Notes: generated from the letters alone by a model not told the origin. Positions 16,219-27,152 are shown, counted from the stretch's first letter. The stretch: DNA of 64,000 bases from Pseudomonas sp. R37(2017) (GCF_002113375.1 NZ_NEHO01000006.1:124001-188000), one strand, 5' to 3'. Made by a program: numbers and translations.

Positions 16219-17178
16219 TCAAGCGACAGCTACGACGTCGAGAATCCGCTGGACCACCCGGTCCTGATCGATGCCAGCGGCTTCGGCTTCAAAGGAGAGA
16301 ATGATGCGATGGCGCAGCACGTCGAACAGTACGGCCTGGATGTCTTCAGGGCTGACGAAGTCGCGACCGGCCAGCCAGGCGTGGGCGCGGGCGCAGCGGT
16401 CCAGGGCGATCGAACCGCGCGGGCTGGCGCCATAGGCGATCCACTCGGCCATTTCCGGATCGAACTTGGCCGGGACGCGGGTGGCCATGACCAACTGCAC
16501 CAGGTATTCCTCCACGGCGTCGGCCATGTACAGGCCGAGGATTTCCTTGCGTGCGGCAAAAATGGCTTGCTGACTGACCCGGCGCTCGGGCTTGGTTTCG
16601 CCGTTGAGCGCTTCGCCACGGGCCTGTTGCAGGATCTTGCGTTCAACGGTGGCGTCCGGGAAGCCGATCTTCACGTGCATCAGGAAGCGGTCGAGTTGGG
16701 CTTCGGGCAGCGGGTAAGTGCCTTCCTGCTCGATCGGGTTCTGCGTGGCCATCACCAGAAACAGGGGCGACAGTTCATAGGTGCTGCGCCCGACACTGAC
16801 CTGGCGCTCGGCCATGGCTTCGAGCAGCGCCGATTGTACCTTGGCCGGGGCGCGGTTGATTTCGTCGGCCAGTACCAGGTTGTGGAAGATCGGGCCTTGC
16901 TGGAACACGAAACTGCCCGTTTCCGGGCGATAGATTTCCGTACCGGTAATGTCGGCCGGCAACAGGTCGGGGGTGAACTGGATACGGTGGAACTGAGCTT
17001 CGATGCCTTCGGCGAGTTCTTTGATGGCCTTGGTCTTGGCCAGGCCCGGTGCGCCCTCGACCAGCATGTGGCCGTCGGCGAGCAGGGCGATGAGCAAGCG
17101 TTCGATGAGCTTTTCCTGGCCGAGAATCTGAGCGGAGAGAAAGGTTCGCAGCGCGAGTAGCGCTTCACGATGTTCCAT
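16219..17178 (-). CDS. MoxR-family AAA+ ATPase (cluster 1)
   Basis: 319 residues from the ATG at 17178 ([11 protein letters not shown]). Walker A is GAPGLAKT (42-49), Walker [12 protein letters not shown] (Asp105, Glu106), with the family block [20 protein letters not shown] and a sensor-2 arginine region [12 protein letters not shown]. MoxR ATPases act as chaperones that mature enzymes or assemble complexes together with VWA proteins. It is the first gene of a nine-gene minus-strand run ending in the glutathione transferase gene. A frame extending to a TTG at 17196 adds six residues and is less likely. Confidence 0.94.
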   Translation of the reverse strand: MEHREALLALRTFLSAQILGQEKLIERLLIALLADGHMLVEGAPGLAKTKAIKELAEGIEAQFHRIQFTPDLLPADITGTEIYRPETGSFVFQQGPIFHNLVLADEINRAPAKVQSALLEAMAERQVSVGRSTYELSPLFLVMATQNPIEQEGTYPLPEAQLDRFLMHVKIGFPDATVERKILQQARGEALNGETKPERRVSQQAIFAARKEILGLYMADAVEEYLVQLVMATRVPAKFDPEMAEWIAYGASPRGSIALDRCARAHAWLAGRDFVSPEDIQAVLFDVLRHRIILSFEAEAAGIDQDRVVQRILDVVAVA

Positions 17179-17359
17179 CGATGACTGTTCCTGCAAATGG
17201 GTGGCCGAGGACGTTCGAAATACGCCAGGGCCGGGGGCGTTACTTTAATCCATCGCGAGGGGCGCCGACTAACGGCATTTTGCGCAATGTAGCGGAATGT
17301 TTGGGGGAAGTTGGTTGAATTTTACAGGGCGAGAGAGTAGCGCTGTTCTTGCAGTGGCT

Positions 17360-17467
17360 TTCGCGAGCAGGCTCGCTCCCACATTGGGGGAGTACCGGAT
17401 GCAGGTTGTGCGCCCGCTGGAGATCCCCTGTAGGAGCGGGAGCCCGCTTGCGGCCTGCTCGCGATGA
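17360..17467. repeat. REP pair upstream of the moxR operon
   Basis: TTCGCGAGCAGGCTCGCTCC (from about 17360) and an inverted, partly diverged unit ending GGCCTGCTCGCGATGAGG (to about 17467, including TGTAGGAGCGGGAGCCCGCT) lie in the 306-bp gap between the small gene ending at 17485 and moxR. The second arm is longer and imperfect. No other gene is seen in the gap. Confidence 0.75.
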
Positions 17468-17484
17468 GGCCCGCCCGGACGCTA

Positions 17485-17838
17485 TCAGAGCTGGCCGATA
17501 TAGGTTCCAGTTCCCTTCAGGATGTTTTGCAAGGTTTCTTCCACTTCAGCCAGGTCTGTCATATCGGCGTCAAAGGTGATTTCCAGCACATCATCCCCAT
17601 TCAGCGCATCGGCATCGGCTGCGGCAATTTCGATCTTCAACAGGGAAGGGCTCAAGGTGACTTTCACACCGTCCAGGGTCGAAGGCTCGTTATCAAGGGT
17701 GATTTCCAGTTCGTCTTCATCCGGGTAGCGGGTCATCAGGAACATTTCGCCCTTGTCGCTGTGGCAGCAGAGCATGGCCATGTTGTCTTCCTCGTCGTCG
17801 CAAGGGTTGACGATCAAGAGGGCGGTTTTCATTTGCAT
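17485..17838 (-). CDS. Hypothetical acidic protein (117 aa)
   Basis: Starts MQMKTALLIVNPCDDEEDNM after AGGA at good spacing in the minus-strand leader; a second ATG two codons in is possible. The protein is acidic and beta-strand-rich in appearance (DELEITLDNEPSTLDGVKVTL, DDVLEITFDADMTDL), has no membrane helix, and contains Cys13 and adjacent cysteines Cys24-Cys25 (MLCCHSDKG). Its shape is somewhat like small immunity-type proteins, but there is no toxin gene beside it and I do not assign it. It is monocistronic, between a REP pair and the subtilase leader. Confidence 0.7.
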   Translation of the reverse strand: MQMKTALLIVNPCDDEEDNMAMLCCHSDKGEMFLMTRYPDEDELEITLDNEPSTLDGVKVTLSPSLLKIEIAAADADALNGDDVLEITFDADMTDLAEVEETLQNILKGTGTYIGQL

Positions 17839-18162
17839 GGGAAATTCCTGGCTCGGCGGGCGTGGTGAAGATAAACAGGACGTGATTTTGCCAGCCTTTT
17901 AAGTTTTCTGCTCGGTCACGGGAGCATTTTGCGCTGTCACGGCGAGAGGGCTGGCTACCTGAAAAATTCAACTGGCTACAAGTTGTAGAAACACTCGACC
18001 AGTCGTCGGCACTGTAATTTCTGACAGTGGCCGTGCCTTGGTTTAAAGCATTAACTGCAATGCGTGCAATTTGGTGTTGATCGGGTTTCTTTCTGTTCGA
18101 ACCAGAATTATTGCGAGTGGGAATGTTCGATAACGCCGAAGGTGTTAACCAGGGGTGTCAGT
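17839..18162. other. Intergenic region before the subtilase gene
   Basis: This 324-bp divergent gap holds leaders for the hypothetical gene (minus) and the subtilase (plus). It is more AT-rich than the surrounding genes, especially from 18000. I see no confident -35/-10 pair, repeat or RNA gene. AGGGG at 18151-18155 is the ribosome site of the subtilase. Confidence 0.5.
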
Positions 18163-20007
18163 ATGAGACCGATGAGCAAATGGACAAGCTTTATACTTTT
18201 CTGGTTGTCTTTGCTGCCTTTTTTAGCGAGCGCGGCTACGCCAGATTACTCGCATCTGATTTTTTTGCTGAAAGAAGAAATTACTATTTCTGATAGCCAG
18301 AAAAATATTCCGGACCGCCAACAGGCGTTAAAGGCACTCAAAACCCTTGTGCCGAACATGAGGCCGTTAGTGCCTGCTTTCGATACTAAAACCAAGGCTG
18401 AACAGCAGGCGCTGCAAAGGCATCGTTTGAATCGTTATTTCATGGTTGATACTCACGCGCTGACGACGAAACGGGCAGAGTCATTGATTCAGCAATTGAA
18501 ACAGAACCCATTGGTCGAAGAAGCTCAATTTGAACCCCGTGTGGATGGGATGCATGGAGATAATGGTAAACCTGTCAAGAAAGTCGCGAGCAAGAATATT
18601 CCTGACTACACGGGGCGACAAAATTATCTGCAAGGCCAGACTGTGGTCCCGCCCTATAAGATAGGTGGCGTTAACGCAGTTGAAGCCTGGAAGGTTTCGG
18701 GGGGAAAGGGCCAGGATATGCAGGTGGTCTCTGTCGAAATAGATCACTGGTCATATGATCATGTAGATTTACCAAAACCCTATTTGGAAATTACCGTCGG
18801 AGCCGTAACCGGCTCCCACGATACAGCCAGCGCAGGCACTATTGTTTCAAGGGAAAATGGTTTTGGTACTACCGGTATAGCGTCGTCCGCAAAGTTGGGC
18901 TACATGCAGTGGGGCTCTGACAGGTTGCTTCAATTGGCGGAGATGGTGCAAGAGGGGGACGTGGTGCAATTGGGTGTGCACTATAATTACACGCCTTTTG
19001 AGGAAGTGGGGTGCACGACAAATTGCTATATGCCATTGGAGTATTTCAGGCCAGTGCGCGACATTATTTCTTACCTCGTCCAGGAGAAGGGTGTACATAC
19101 AGTGTTGGCTGCGGCCAATGGCAATATCAATTTGGATCATCCGTATTTCAAAGGTTATTTTGATCGTGCTCTTTACGATACGGGTGCAATTTACGCGGGT
19201 GCCGTTGATCCTATGACCGGCCTCAGAGCTTATTTTTCCGAATATGGAAGTCGTGTCGATCTATTTAGTTGGGGGGCTAATGTCACCACGACAACATGGA
19301 GTGCGAGCAACCCGACTACAGGCTATACCCATACGTATGGCGGCACGTCGTCAGCCAACCCGATCATTGCGGGGGTGCTTGCCTCCATGCAAGGTGTGGC
19401 CCGGGCCAACGGCCTGGGCAATATTCCACCGAAAGTACTTCGTGAAATCCTTGTCGAAACGGGCTACCCGCAGATCAATGGCAATCGGACAGAAATCGGG
19501 GTTCAGCCCGATATGGATGCCGCCATCAAGAAAATGCTGGCGGACGGAGCCGACAAACCACCTACAGGACGGCTGGCCTTGCCGGGGGAAGTACGATCGG
19601 GCGAGACGTTCAGCGCACATGTCTATGCGCAGTCGCCCTCAAACAAGCCACTGACTTATCGTTGGACCGCCACCGGATTTGTGCCACCGGCAGGCAGTGC
19701 GGAGTCGATGTCGTTCACAGCGCCAACAGTCACTGCCGATACCACAGGCACGCTTTCCGTAGATGTTTCCGACGGCACTCATACCATTAATCTGGCGGAG
19801 CAGGTCACGATCAAAGCGCCTGTCGGTGGGGGCGAGTGTGGTGATGTCCCGGCGTGGGATGCCGCTAAAGTCTATGCAGTCTACGCAGAAGAGGTGGCGT
19901 ACAAGGGCAAGAAATACAAGCAGAACTTCTACAACCTCGACAAGCAACCGGACCTCCATTCAGCTGCATATGGCAAAGAGTGGCAGCTCGGGGTTGATTG
20001 TCCATGA
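18163..20007 (+). CDS. Secreted S8 (subtilisin-like) serine peptidase with C-terminal chitin-binding-like module
   Basis: 614 residues from ATG 18163, preceded by AGGGG. Signal peptide about residues 1-25 (ILFWLSLLPFLASA), an I9-like propeptide (about 28-125), the peptidase domain (about 165-475), an Ig-like beta domain (about 480-555) and a Trp/Tyr-rich tail (about 560-614: CGDVPAWDAAKVYAVYAEEV, YKGKKYKQ, KEWQ) resembling CBM5/12 chitin-binding modules. The likely triad is Asp194 (VEIDHW), His219 (GSHDTASAGT, replacing the common HGTHVAG) and Ser396 (GTSSANP), with Asn319 in the oxyanion hole. The gene's first half has clearly lower GC than neighbours, suggesting transfer. It probably degrades protein while bound to chitin-containing matter such as fungal or insect surfaces. 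Confidence 0.85.
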   Translation: MRPMSKWTSFILFWLSLLPFLASAATPDYSHLIFLLKEEITISDSQKNIPDRQQALKALKTLVPNMRPLVPAFDTKTKAEQQALQRHRLNRYFMVDTHALTTKRAESLIQQLKQNPLVEEAQFEPRVDGMHGDNGKPVKKVASKNIPDYTGRQNYLQGQTVVPPYKIGGVNAVEAWKVSGGKGQDMQVVSVEIDHWSYDHVDLPKPYLEITVGAVTGSHDTASAGTIVSRENGFGTTGIASSAKLGYMQWGSDRLLQLAEMVQEGDVVQLGVHYNYTPFEEVGCTTNCYMPLEYFRPVRDIISYLVQEKGVHTVLAAANGNINLDHPYFKGYFDRALYDTGAIYAGAVDPMTGLRAYFSEYGSRVDLFSWGANVTTTTWSASNPTTGYTHTYGGTSSANPIIAGVLASMQGVARANGLGNIPPKVLREILVETGYPQINGNRTEIGVQPDMDAAIKKMLADGADKPPTGRLALPGEVRSGETFSAHVYAQSPSNKPLTYRWTATGFVPPAGSAESMSFTAPTVTADTTGTLSVDVSDGTHTINLAEQVTIKAPVGGGECGDVPAWDAAKVYAVYAEEVAYKGKKYKQNFYNLDKQPDLHSAAYGKEWQLGVDCP

Positions 20008-20610
20008 CAAGGTAATGGGCGAATAGGCGTTGTCGTCTATGGCGAAATCTTGAACGGGCGGGAGCGCCAAACAATCAGCGGCCCCGCCAGCAAGCTTGAT
20101 CGGTTCATCGTAAAACACTGCATCGTTCGCCACCGCTCCCAAAGCGGTCGGTCAGATGCTGTTTCCCTCCCCAGGCTGCTCATCCGAGTGCCCGAGGCCG
20201 TGTCGTGAACGGCCAGAGTGTTACTGGTCATTTCTGGTACGCATGTCCCGCAAAACCCGATGGAAATCCGTCATTTTTCTGTGCGAGTGCTAGTGTTGTT
20301 CGAGGCGCATGCCTTGAGCTGCGTGCCGATGACCGAATATGTCGCAGCACCGCAAGAATGGGCCTTGCCGCACTCGTTAAGCTGCGCAACGGATGAGCAC
20401 CCGTAAAGACATTGCGCTGTACCCGGCCCAGTCGTTTTTGCAGATGCCCATTCACGGAAGGTGAATGTGACCTGAGTGTCTCGTCCAGCTTCACCCACCT
20501 GTCACCCTGTTTCCTCTGCCCGAGAATCAGGAGCCGGGTGACGGACCACCCCGAAAGGGGTTTTGCACGCGACGCTTTCATCAATAACAAGCCCAAGCGG
20601 AGTACCACAG
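20008..20610. other. 600-bp gap upstream of gdhB, no convincing gene
   Basis: Only short overlapping frames exist (the longest, 126 codons on the minus strand at 20228-20608, has unlikely composition and would read back over the gdhB leader). No REP unit, tRNA or clear terminator was found. The region presumably contains the promoter and a long leader for gdhB; the ribosome site GCGGAG lies at 20596-20601. Confidence 0.5.
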
Positions 20611-23600
20611 ATGGCGTTCTTCACCGCAGCCAGCAAAGCCGACTTCCAGCACCAACTGCAAGCGGCACTGGCGCAGCACATCAGTGAACAGGCACTGCCA
20701 CAAGTGGCGCTGTTCGCTGAACAATTCTTCGGCATCATTTCCCTTGACGAGCTGACCCAGCGTCGGTTGTCCGACCTTGCTGGCTGCACCCTTTCTGCAT
20801 GGCGCCTGCTTGAGCGCTTCGATCACGCGCAACCGCAAGTACGTGTCTTCAACCCCGATTACGAACGTCACGGCTGGCAGTCGACCCACACCGCGGTCGA
20901 AGTGCTGCACCACGACCTGCCATTCCTGGTGGACTCGGTGCGTACCGAGCTGAACCGCCGCGGCTACAGCATCCATACCCTGCAAACCACCGTGCTGAGC
21001 GTGCGTCGTGGCAGCAAGGACGAGTTGCTGGAAATCCTGCCAAAGGGCACCCAGGGTGAAGGCATTCAGCAAGAGTCGCTGATGTACCTGGAAATCGACC
21101 GCTGCGCCAACACCGCCGAGCTCAACGTGCTGAGCAAGGAGCTGGAGCAGGTGCTCGGTGAAGTCCGCGTTGCCGTGGGTGATTTCGAGCCGATGAAAGC
21201 CAAGGTCCAGGACATCCTGACCAAGCTGGACAACAGCCAGTTCGCCGTCGACGCCGACGAGAAGAGCGAAATCAAAGGCTTCCTGGAATGGCTGGTGGGC
21301 AACCACTTCACCTTCCTCGGCTACGAAGAGTTCGTGGTCAGCGATGAGGCCGACGGCGGCCACATCGTCTACGACAAGGAGTCCTTCCTTGGCCTGACCA
21401 AGCTGCTGCGTGCCGGCCTGACCTACGATGACCTGCGCATCGAAGACTACGCCGTGAACTACCTGCGCGAACCGACCCTGCTGTCGTTCGCCAAGGCCGC
21501 GCACCCAAGCCGTGTGCATCGTCCGGCTTACCCGGACTACGTATCGATCCGCGAAATCGATGCCAACGGCAAGGTCATCAAGGAATGCCGTTTCATGGGC
21601 CTGTACACCTCGTCGGTGTATGGCGAGAGCGTGCGGGTGATCCCGTACATCCGCCGCAAGGTCGAGGAAATCGAACGCCGTTCCGGCTTCCAGGCCAAGG
21701 CTCACCTGGGCAAGGAACTGGCGCAGGTGCTCGAAGTGCTGCCGCGCGACGATCTGTTCCAGACCCCGGTGGACGAGCTGTTCAGCACCGTGATGTCGAT
21801 CGTGCAGATCCAGGAACGCAACAAGATTCGCGTGTTCCTGCGCAAGGACCCGTACGGCCGCTTCTGCTACTGCCTGGCCTACGTGCCGCGTGACATCTAC
21901 TCCACCGAAGTGCGCCAGAAGATCCAGCAAGTGCTGATGGACCGCCTGAAAGCGACCGATTGCGAATTCTGGACCTTCTTCTCCGAGTCCGTGCTGGCCC
22001 GCGTGCAACTGATCCTGCGCGTCGACCCGAAAAACCGCATCGACATCGATCCGCTGCTGCTGGAAAAAGAAGTGGTGCAAGCCTGCCGCAGCTGGCAGGA
22101 CGACTACGCCACCCTGACCGTCGAAAGCTTCGGCGAAGCCCACGGCACCAACGTGCTGGCCGACTTCCCGAAAGGCTTCCCGGCCGGTTACCGCGAGCGT
22201 TTCGCAGCCCACTCGGCTGTGGTCGACATGCAGCACCTGCTTAGCCTGAACGAAAAAAATCCGCTGGTGATGAGCTTCTACCAGCCGCTGGGCCAGGTTT
22301 CCGGCCAGCGCATGCTGCACTGCAAGCTGTACCACGCCGATACCCCGCTGGCGTTGTCCGACGTCCTTCCGATCCTGGAAAACCTCGGCCTGCGCGTGCT
22401 GGGTGAGTTCCCGTACCGCCTGCGCCACAACAGCGGTCGCGAGTTCTGGATTCACGATTTCGCGTTCACTGCCGGCGAAGGCCTGGAACTCGACATCCAG
22501 CAACTCAACGACACGCTGCAGGACGCCTTTGTCCACATCGTGCGTGGCGAAGCCGAGAACGACGCGTTCAACCGCCTGGTGCTGACTGCCGGCCTGCCAT
22601 GGCGCGACGTGGCACTGCTGCGTGCCTATGCCCGCTACATGAAGCAGGTTCGTCTGGGCTTCGACCTGGGCTACATCGCCAGCACCCTGAACAACCACAC
22701 CGACATCGCTCGCGAGCTGACCCGGTTGTTCAAGACCCGTTTCTACCTGGCGCGCAAGCTGTCCGGCGACGATCTGGAAGACAAGCAGCAACGCCTGGAA
22801 CACGCGATTCACAGCGCCCTGGACGACGTTCAGGTGCTCAACGAAGACCGCATCCTGCGTCGCTACCTGGACCTGATCAAGGCCACCCTGCGGACCAACT
22901 TCTACCAGACCGATGCCAACGGCCATAACAAGTCGTACTTCAGCTTCAAGTTCAACCCGCACTTGATTCCTGAGCTGCCCAAGCCAGTACCGAAGTTCGA
23001 AATCTTCGTGTACTCGCCGCGCGTCGAAGGTGTGCACCTGCGCTTCGGCAACGTGGCGCGTGGCGGCCTGCGCTGGTCCGACCGTGAAGAAGACTTCCGT
23101 ACCGAAGTCCTGGGCCTGGTGAAAGCCCAGCAAGTGAAGAACTCGGTGATCGTGCCGGTGGGTGCGAAGGGCGGCTTCCTGCCGCGTCGCCTGCCGCTGG
23201 GCGGCAGCCGTGACGAGATCGCGGCCGAGGGCATCGCCTGCTACCGCATTTTCATTTCCGGCCTGCTGGACATCACCGACAACCTGAAGGACGGCGCCCT
23301 GGTGCCACCGGCCAACGTCGTGCGCCATGACGACGATGACCCGTACCTGGTCGTGGCGGCGGACAAGGGCACTGCGACCTTCTCCGACATCGCCAACGGC
23401 ATCGCCATCGACTACGGCTTCTGGCTGGGCGACGCGTTTGCGTCCGGCGGTTCGGCCGGTTACGACCACAAGAAAATGGGCATCACCGCCAAGGGCGCGT
23501 GGGTTGGCGTACAGCGCCACTTCCGCGAGCGCGGCATCAATGTCCAGGAAGACAGCATCACCGTGGTCGGTGTCGGCGACATGGCCGGTGACGTGTTCGG

Positions 23601-25500
23601 TAACGGCTTGCTGATGTCCGACAAGCTGCAACTGGTCGCAGCCTTCAACCACCTGCACATCTTCATCGACCCGAATCCTGAGCCGGCATCGAGCTTCGCC
23701 GAGCGTCAGCGCCTGTTCGACCTGCCGCGTTCGGCCTGGTCGGACTACGACACCAGCATCATGTCCGAAGGCGGCGGTATCTTCTCGCGCAGCGCGAAGA
23801 GCATCGCGATTTCCGATCAGATGAAAGAGCGCTTCGACATCGAGGCCGACAAGCTGACCCCGACCGAACTGCTGAACGCCTTGCTCAAGGCGCCGGTGGA
23901 TCTGCTGTGGAACGGCGGTATCGGTACCTACGTCAAGGCCAGCACTGAAAGCCACGCCGATGTCGGCGACAAGGCCAACGATGCACTGCGCGTGAACGGC
24001 AACGAGCTGCGCTGCAAAGTCGTGGGCGAGGGCGGTAACCTGGGCATGACCCAGCTGGGTCGCGTCGAATTCGGCCTCAATGGCGGCGGTTCCAACACCG
24101 ACTTCATCGACAACGCCGGTGGCGTGGACTGCTCCGACCACGAAGTGAACATCAAGATCCTGCTGAACGAAGTGGTTCAGGCCGGCGACATGACCGACAA
24201 GCAACGCAACCAGTTGCTGGCGAGCATGACCGACGAAGTCGGTGGTCTGGTACTGGGCAACAACTACAAGCAGACTCAGGCCCTGTCCCTGGCGGCCCGC
24301 CGCGCGTTGCCGCGGATTGCCGAGTACAAGCGCCTGATGAACGATCTGGAAGGTCGCGGCAAGCTGGATCGCGCCATCGAGTTCCTGCCGGCCGAAGAAG
24401 CCCTCAACGAGCGCGTCGCGGCAGGCCATGGCCTGACCCGTGCCGAGCTGTCGGTGCTGATTTCGTACAGCAAGATCGACCTCAAGGAGCAACTGCTGGG
24501 CTCCCTGGTGCCGGACGACGACTACCTGACCCGCGACATGGAAACCGCTTTCCCGCCAACCCTGGTGAGCAAGTTCTCCGCGGCCATGCGTCGTCACCGT
24601 CTGAAGCGCGAAATCGTCAGCACCCAGATCGCCAACGATCTGGTCAACCACATGGGCATCACCTTCGTTCAACGACTCAAAGAGTCGACCGGCATGACCC
24701 CGGCGAACGTGGCCGGCGCCTATGTGATCGTGCGGGATATCTTCCATCTCCCTCACTGGTTCCGCCAGATCGAAGCCCTGGACTACAAGGTTTCTGCCGA
24801 CGTGCAGCTGGAGATGATGGACGAGCTGATGCGCCTGGGCCGTCGTGCCACGCGCTGGTTCCTGCGTACCCGTCGCAACGAGCAGAACGCTGCCCGGGAC
24901 GTCGCTCACTTCGGTCCGCACCTCAAGGATCTGGGGCTGAAGCTCGACGAGCTGCTGGAAGGTCCGACCCGTGAAGGCTGGCAGAAGCGTTATCAGGCTT
25001 ACGTCCAGGCCGGTGTGCCTGAGCTGCTGGCACGCATGGTGGCGGGTACGTCGCACCTGTACACCCTGCTGCCTGTCATCGAGGCGTCCGATGTGACCGG
25101 CCAGGATCCGGCTGAAGTCGCCAAGGCTTACTTCGCAGTGGGCGAAAAGCTGGACATCACCTGGTACCTGCAACAGATCAGTGCCTTGCCGGTTGAAAAC
25201 AACTGGCAGGCCCTGGCCCGTGAAGCGTTCCGCGATGATGTGGATTGGCAGCAACGTGCGATCACCATCTCGGTCCTGCAGCGGGGCGAAGGCTCCGTGG
25301 AAGCTCGCCTGGCGTCCTGGATGACGCAGCACGAGAGCATGATCGAACGCTGGCGCGCCATGCTGGTGGAAATCCGTGCCGCCAGCGGCACTGACTACGC
25401 CATGTACGCGGTGGCCAACCGCGAACTGCTGGACCTGGCGTTGAGCGGTCAGGCAGTAGTGCCTGCCGCTGTCGCCGCCGAGCTGGAACCGGCGGCCTGA
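20611..25500 (+). CDS. gdhB: NAD-dependent glutamate dehydrogenase, large (about 180 kDa) type
   Basis: 1629 residues from ATG 20611 ([16 protein letters not shown]); a frame back to 20563 lacks a site. A long N-terminal regulatory half with ACT-like regions is followed by the catalytic core (about 800-1250) with [15 protein letters not shown], the catalytic lysine Lys853 in [19 protein letters not shown] in the dinucleotide fold and the [10 protein letters not shown] segment. It oxidatively deaminates glutamate to 2-oxoglutarate and ammonia with NAD and belongs to the large family shared by Streptomyces and Pseudomonas (P. aeruginosa GdhB, allosterically controlled by arginine). Monocistronic, ended by a strong terminator. 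Codon use is highly biased, as expected for an abundant enzyme. Confidence 0.96.
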   Translation: MAFFTAASKADFQHQLQAALAQHISEQALPQVALFAEQFFGIISLDELTQRRLSDLAGCTLSAWRLLERFDHAQPQVRVFNPDYERHGWQSTHTAVEVLHHDLPFLVDSVRTELNRRGYSIHTLQTTVLSVRRGSKDELLEILPKGTQGEGIQQESLMYLEIDRCANTAELNVLSKELEQVLGEVRVAVGDFEPMKAKVQDILTKLDNSQFAVDADEKSEIKGFLEWLVGNHFTFLGYEEFVVSDEADGGHIVYDKESFLGLTKLLRAGLTYDDLRIEDYAVNYLREPTLLSFAKAAHPSRVHRPAYPDYVSIREIDANGKVIKECRFMGLYTSSVYGESVRVIPYIRRKVEEIERRSGFQAKAHLGKELAQVLEVLPRDDLFQTPVDELFSTVMSIVQIQERNKIRVFLRKDPYGRFCYCLAYVPRDIYSTEVRQKIQQVLMDRLKATDCEFWTFFSESVLARVQLILRVDPKNRIDIDPLLLEKEVVQACRSWQDDYATLTVESFGEAHGTNVLADFPKGFPAGYRERFAAHSAVVDMQHLLSLNEKNPLVMSFYQPLGQVSGQRMLHCKLYHADTPLALSDVLPILENLGLRVLGEFPYRLRHNSGREFWIHDFAFTAGEGLELDIQQLNDTLQDAFVHIVRGEAENDAFNRLVLTAGLPWRDVALLRAYARYMKQVRLGFDLGYIASTLNNHTDIARELTRLFKTRFYLARKLSGDDLEDKQQRLEHAIHSALDDVQVLNEDRILRRYLDLIKATLRTNFYQTDANGHNKSYFSFKFNPHLIPELPKPVPKFEIFVYSPRVEGVHLRFGNVARGGLRWSDREEDFRTEVLGLVKAQQVKNSVIVPVGAKGGFLPRRLPLGGSRDEIAAEGIACYRIFISGLLDITDNLKDGALVPPANVVRHDDDDPYLVVAADKGTATFSDIANGIAIDYGFWLGDAFASGGSAGYDHKKMGITAKGAWVGVQRHFRERGINVQEDSITVVGVGDMAGDVFGNGLLMSDKLQLVAAFNHLHIFIDPNPEPASSFAERQRLFDLPRSAWSDYDTSIMSEGGGIFSRSAKSIAISDQMKERFDIEADKLTPTELLNALLKAPVDLLWNGGIGTYVKASTESHADVGDKANDALRVNGNELRCKVVGEGGNLGMTQLGRVEFGLNGGGSNTDFIDNAGGVDCSDHEVNIKILLNEVVQAGDMTDKQRNQLLASMTDEVGGLVLGNNYKQTQALSLAARRALPRIAEYKRLMNDLEGRGKLDRAIEFLPAEEALNERVAAGHGLTRAELSVLISYSKIDLKEQLLGSLVPDDDYLTRDMETAFPPTLVSKFSAAMRRHRLKREIVSTQIANDLVNHMGITFVQRLKESTGMTPANVAGAYVIVRDIFHLPHWFRQIEALDYKVSADVQLEMMDELMRLGRRATRWFLRTRRNEQNAARDVAHFGPHLKDLGLKLDELLEGPTREGWQKRYQAYVQAGVPELLARMVAGTSHLYTLLPVIEASDVTGQDPAEVAKAYFAVGEKLDITWYLQQISALPVENNWQALAREAFRDDVDWQQRAITISVLQRGEGSVEARLASWMTQHESMIERWRAMLVEIRAASGTDYAMYAVANRELLDLALSGQAVVPAAVAAELEPAA

Positions 25501-25514
25501 TCAGGCGTTGAATG

Positions 25515-25549
25515 AAAAAAACCCGCATCGAGAGATGCGGGTTTTTTTT
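25515..25549 (+). terminator. Rho-independent terminator of gdhB
   Basis: A perfect stem AACCCGCATC / GATGCGGGTT with a GAGA-type loop, preceded by an A run and followed by eight T, starting 15 bp after the stop codon. The A and T flanks make it effective in both directions. Confidence 0.95.
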
Positions 25550-25603
25550 GCCGCAGGTTTTTGTGGTGAGTGATCCGACTTGCTCGCGAAGAGGCCTGTG
25601 GGA

Positions 25604-26314
25604 TCAATACAACTTCTGACTTGTTTCAGTATCAACCATCGACACATTACTTGTCGGGCTGGTCAGTAAATTGCTGAGCGACTGGTCAAACTTTTGCAGC
25701 GCTCTTACTTGCACATTCTGTTGTTCGTTGATGTCCGCAACTATCTCTTCGCTGCGTTTATAGTCGGCCCATACCGGACTAAGCGATTTGGCGTCATGGC
25801 CTTGTGCAGTACCGATGTAGTTGAAGTCCTTGTCGTAAAAGTCCGCACTGACATCGGCCTGGATGTCCGAACTGCGCGACGTCATCAGTTGGCTGCGGGT
25901 GTTGACCACCGCCATGACATCCGGCTTCGCTGCCTTGAGGCTCTGCATGTCCGGATACACGATAACCGAGCCGAACTGCCGTTGCAGGGAGGCCTTGACC
26001 CAATCCACCGCGAGGTCTGGCGTGGAAGTGGCCACATAGGCGTCATGTATCGGCTGTACCAGCAGGCTCTGGCCGAAACCGGTGCCGGCGTTGGCCCGGT
26101 AATCCTGGAGATAGGCACGATTGGTCTGAGTGGATTGGCTGTAGATGACGCCCAGGGAAACACCACGGCCGTTGGTGATGAGGGTGGCGCCGCTGCGACC
26201 GACCGGTTCGGTGAAGAGACTGTTCAGAGAAGTGACGGCTTTCGGGGCGGTGGGTACGGAGCAGCCGGTTAAAGCAATCGCTAGTGTCAACGTACTGGCA
26301 AGCGCAAGTTTCAT
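25604..26314 (-). CDS. Putative lipoprotein, unknown function
   Basis: 236 residues from ATG 26314, preceded by GGAGA. The N-terminus MKLALASTLTLAIALTGCS carries a lipobox LTGC with the lipidated Cys at 18. The mature part is soluble and mixed alpha/beta, with ATLITNGRGVSLGVIYSQST, a central VDWVKASLQRQFGSVIVYPD and PDVMAVVNTRSQLM-type strands, suggesting a periplasmic lipoprotein fold seen in envelope trafficking proteins, but I cannot name the family. A longer frame to 26344 includes upstream codons only. It is separated from the cupin gene by a terminator, so it probably has its own promoter. Confidence 0.75.
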   Translation of the reverse strand: MKLALASTLTLAIALTGCSVPTAPKAVTSLNSLFTEPVGRSGATLITNGRGVSLGVIYSQSTQTNRAYLQDYRANAGTGFGQSLLVQPIHDAYVATSTPDLAVDWVKASLQRQFGSVIVYPDMQSLKAAKPDVMAVVNTRSQLMTSRSSDIQADVSADFYDKDFNYIGTAQGHDAKSLSPVWADYKRSEEIVADINEQQNVQVRALQKFDQSLSNLLTSPTSNVSMVDTETSQKLY

Positions 26315-26485
26315 GGTGTTTCTCCAGTGAAACAACTCAGTCACAAGTTGAAGTTGCCGGTGCTGTACCGGCGGTGACTCAAGACTAAACCCTGGATGAA
26401 TTATTTAAATAGCCATCGCTTGCACTTCCCCGGCGATCACTAGTTTTGTTTGGTTTAAAAGTTTTCGGTTAATTGCCTCGGGAAA

Positions 26486-26521
26486 TAAAAAGTCCCGAAT
26501 CCGTGATTCGAGCCTTTTTAT
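26486..26521 (-). terminator. Rho-independent terminator after the cupin gene
   Basis: Stem CGAATC / GATTCG around a CAC loop (plus-strand 26497-26511), flanked by AAAAAGTCC and AGCCTTTTTA. On the minus strand it lies just after the cupin stop at 26543 and before the lipoprotein leader. Confidence 0.75.
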
Positions 26522-26542
26522 TTATAGCTGTACGGTCAGCCA

Positions 26543-26953
26543 TCAGTGTTCCAATGGGATCAACACTTTTTCATCCGTGGCCAATACCATGAATACCAGC
26601 AACTTCGCGGGCTGGGTCGCGCTGGCGTTTTTCGATACCAGGTGTTCCGATCCGGCCGCTTCATACCAGTACTCACCGGCCTTGTAGGTTTTCGCCGGCT
26701 CGCCCTTTACCTGGGAGACGATTTCTCCCGAGAGGACGTACGCCATGGTGGTGCCTTCGTGCTTGTGGGAGATGGACGACTGGCCGGGCTGGTAATCGAC
26801 TTCGATCATCAGCGCTTTTTTACCGGGGACGTTTTTCAGCATTTCGTCCTGCAGGACAGTGACCTTTTCCGCTGGGTCATGGGCAAAGGCCGATGCGGAA
26901 AAAATCAGGGCAAGGGCGGCAAGGGGGGCAGCACAGAAGCGCAACACGTTCAT
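26543..26953 (-). CDS. Periplasmic cupin domain protein
   Basis: 136 residues with a signal peptide (MNVLRFCAAPLAALALIFSA, cleavage after SAFA near residue 24). The mature protein is a single small cupin: SISHKHEGTTMAYVLSGEI is the first motif with His-x-His metal ligands and a later Glu, and EYWYEAAGSEHLVS the second with a further histidine. It could bind a metal and act on, or sense, a small molecule in the periplasm; no substrate can be inferred. It stands alone, followed by a terminator. Confidence 0.82.
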   Translation of the reverse strand: MNVLRFCAAPLAALALIFSASAFAHDPAEKVTVLQDEMLKNVPGKKALMIEVDYQPGQSSISHKHEGTTMAYVLSGEIVSQVKGEPAKTYKAGEYWYEAAGSEHLVSKNASATQPAKLLVFMVLATDEKVLIPLEH

Positions 26954-27068
26954 GGTTCATTACCTGCGGTGGGTGAGTTGTCGAAAACAACAGTAGTCCG
27001 CCAGCGGTAGTGATCAAACAGCCAATATCCGGGAAGTCCGGGGGACCAATCTTAAGTGTGCCAATGAA

Positions 27069-27142
27069 AAAGATCGCAGCCTCCAGCAACTTCTACAGAG
27101 GTACCCATTGCCCTGTAGAAACTGCCGAAAGCTGCGATCTTT
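27069..27142. repeat. Inverted repeat with AAAGATCGCAGC ends
   Basis: AAAGATCGCAGC (from 27069) and its exact complement GCTGCGATCTTT (to 27142) enclose a second pair, TTCTACAG/CTGTAGAA. This two-level palindrome is a different repeat family from the GGGAGCGGGCT REPs and lies at the 3' end of the ABM gene, where it can also form a terminator (T run to 27142). Confidence 0.75.
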
Positions 27143-27152
27143 AATAACGCTC

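Noticed and set aside
20228..20608. Minus-strand 126-codon frame in the gap before gdhB
   Set aside because: No ribosome site, Arg/Ser-rich random composition, and it would lie across the gdhB leader.
20581..25332. 1583-codon minus-strand frame opposite gdhB
   Set aside because: A shadow of biased codon use in gdhB. Its product lacks recognisable motifs while the plus-strand product has the full glutamate dehydrogenase core.
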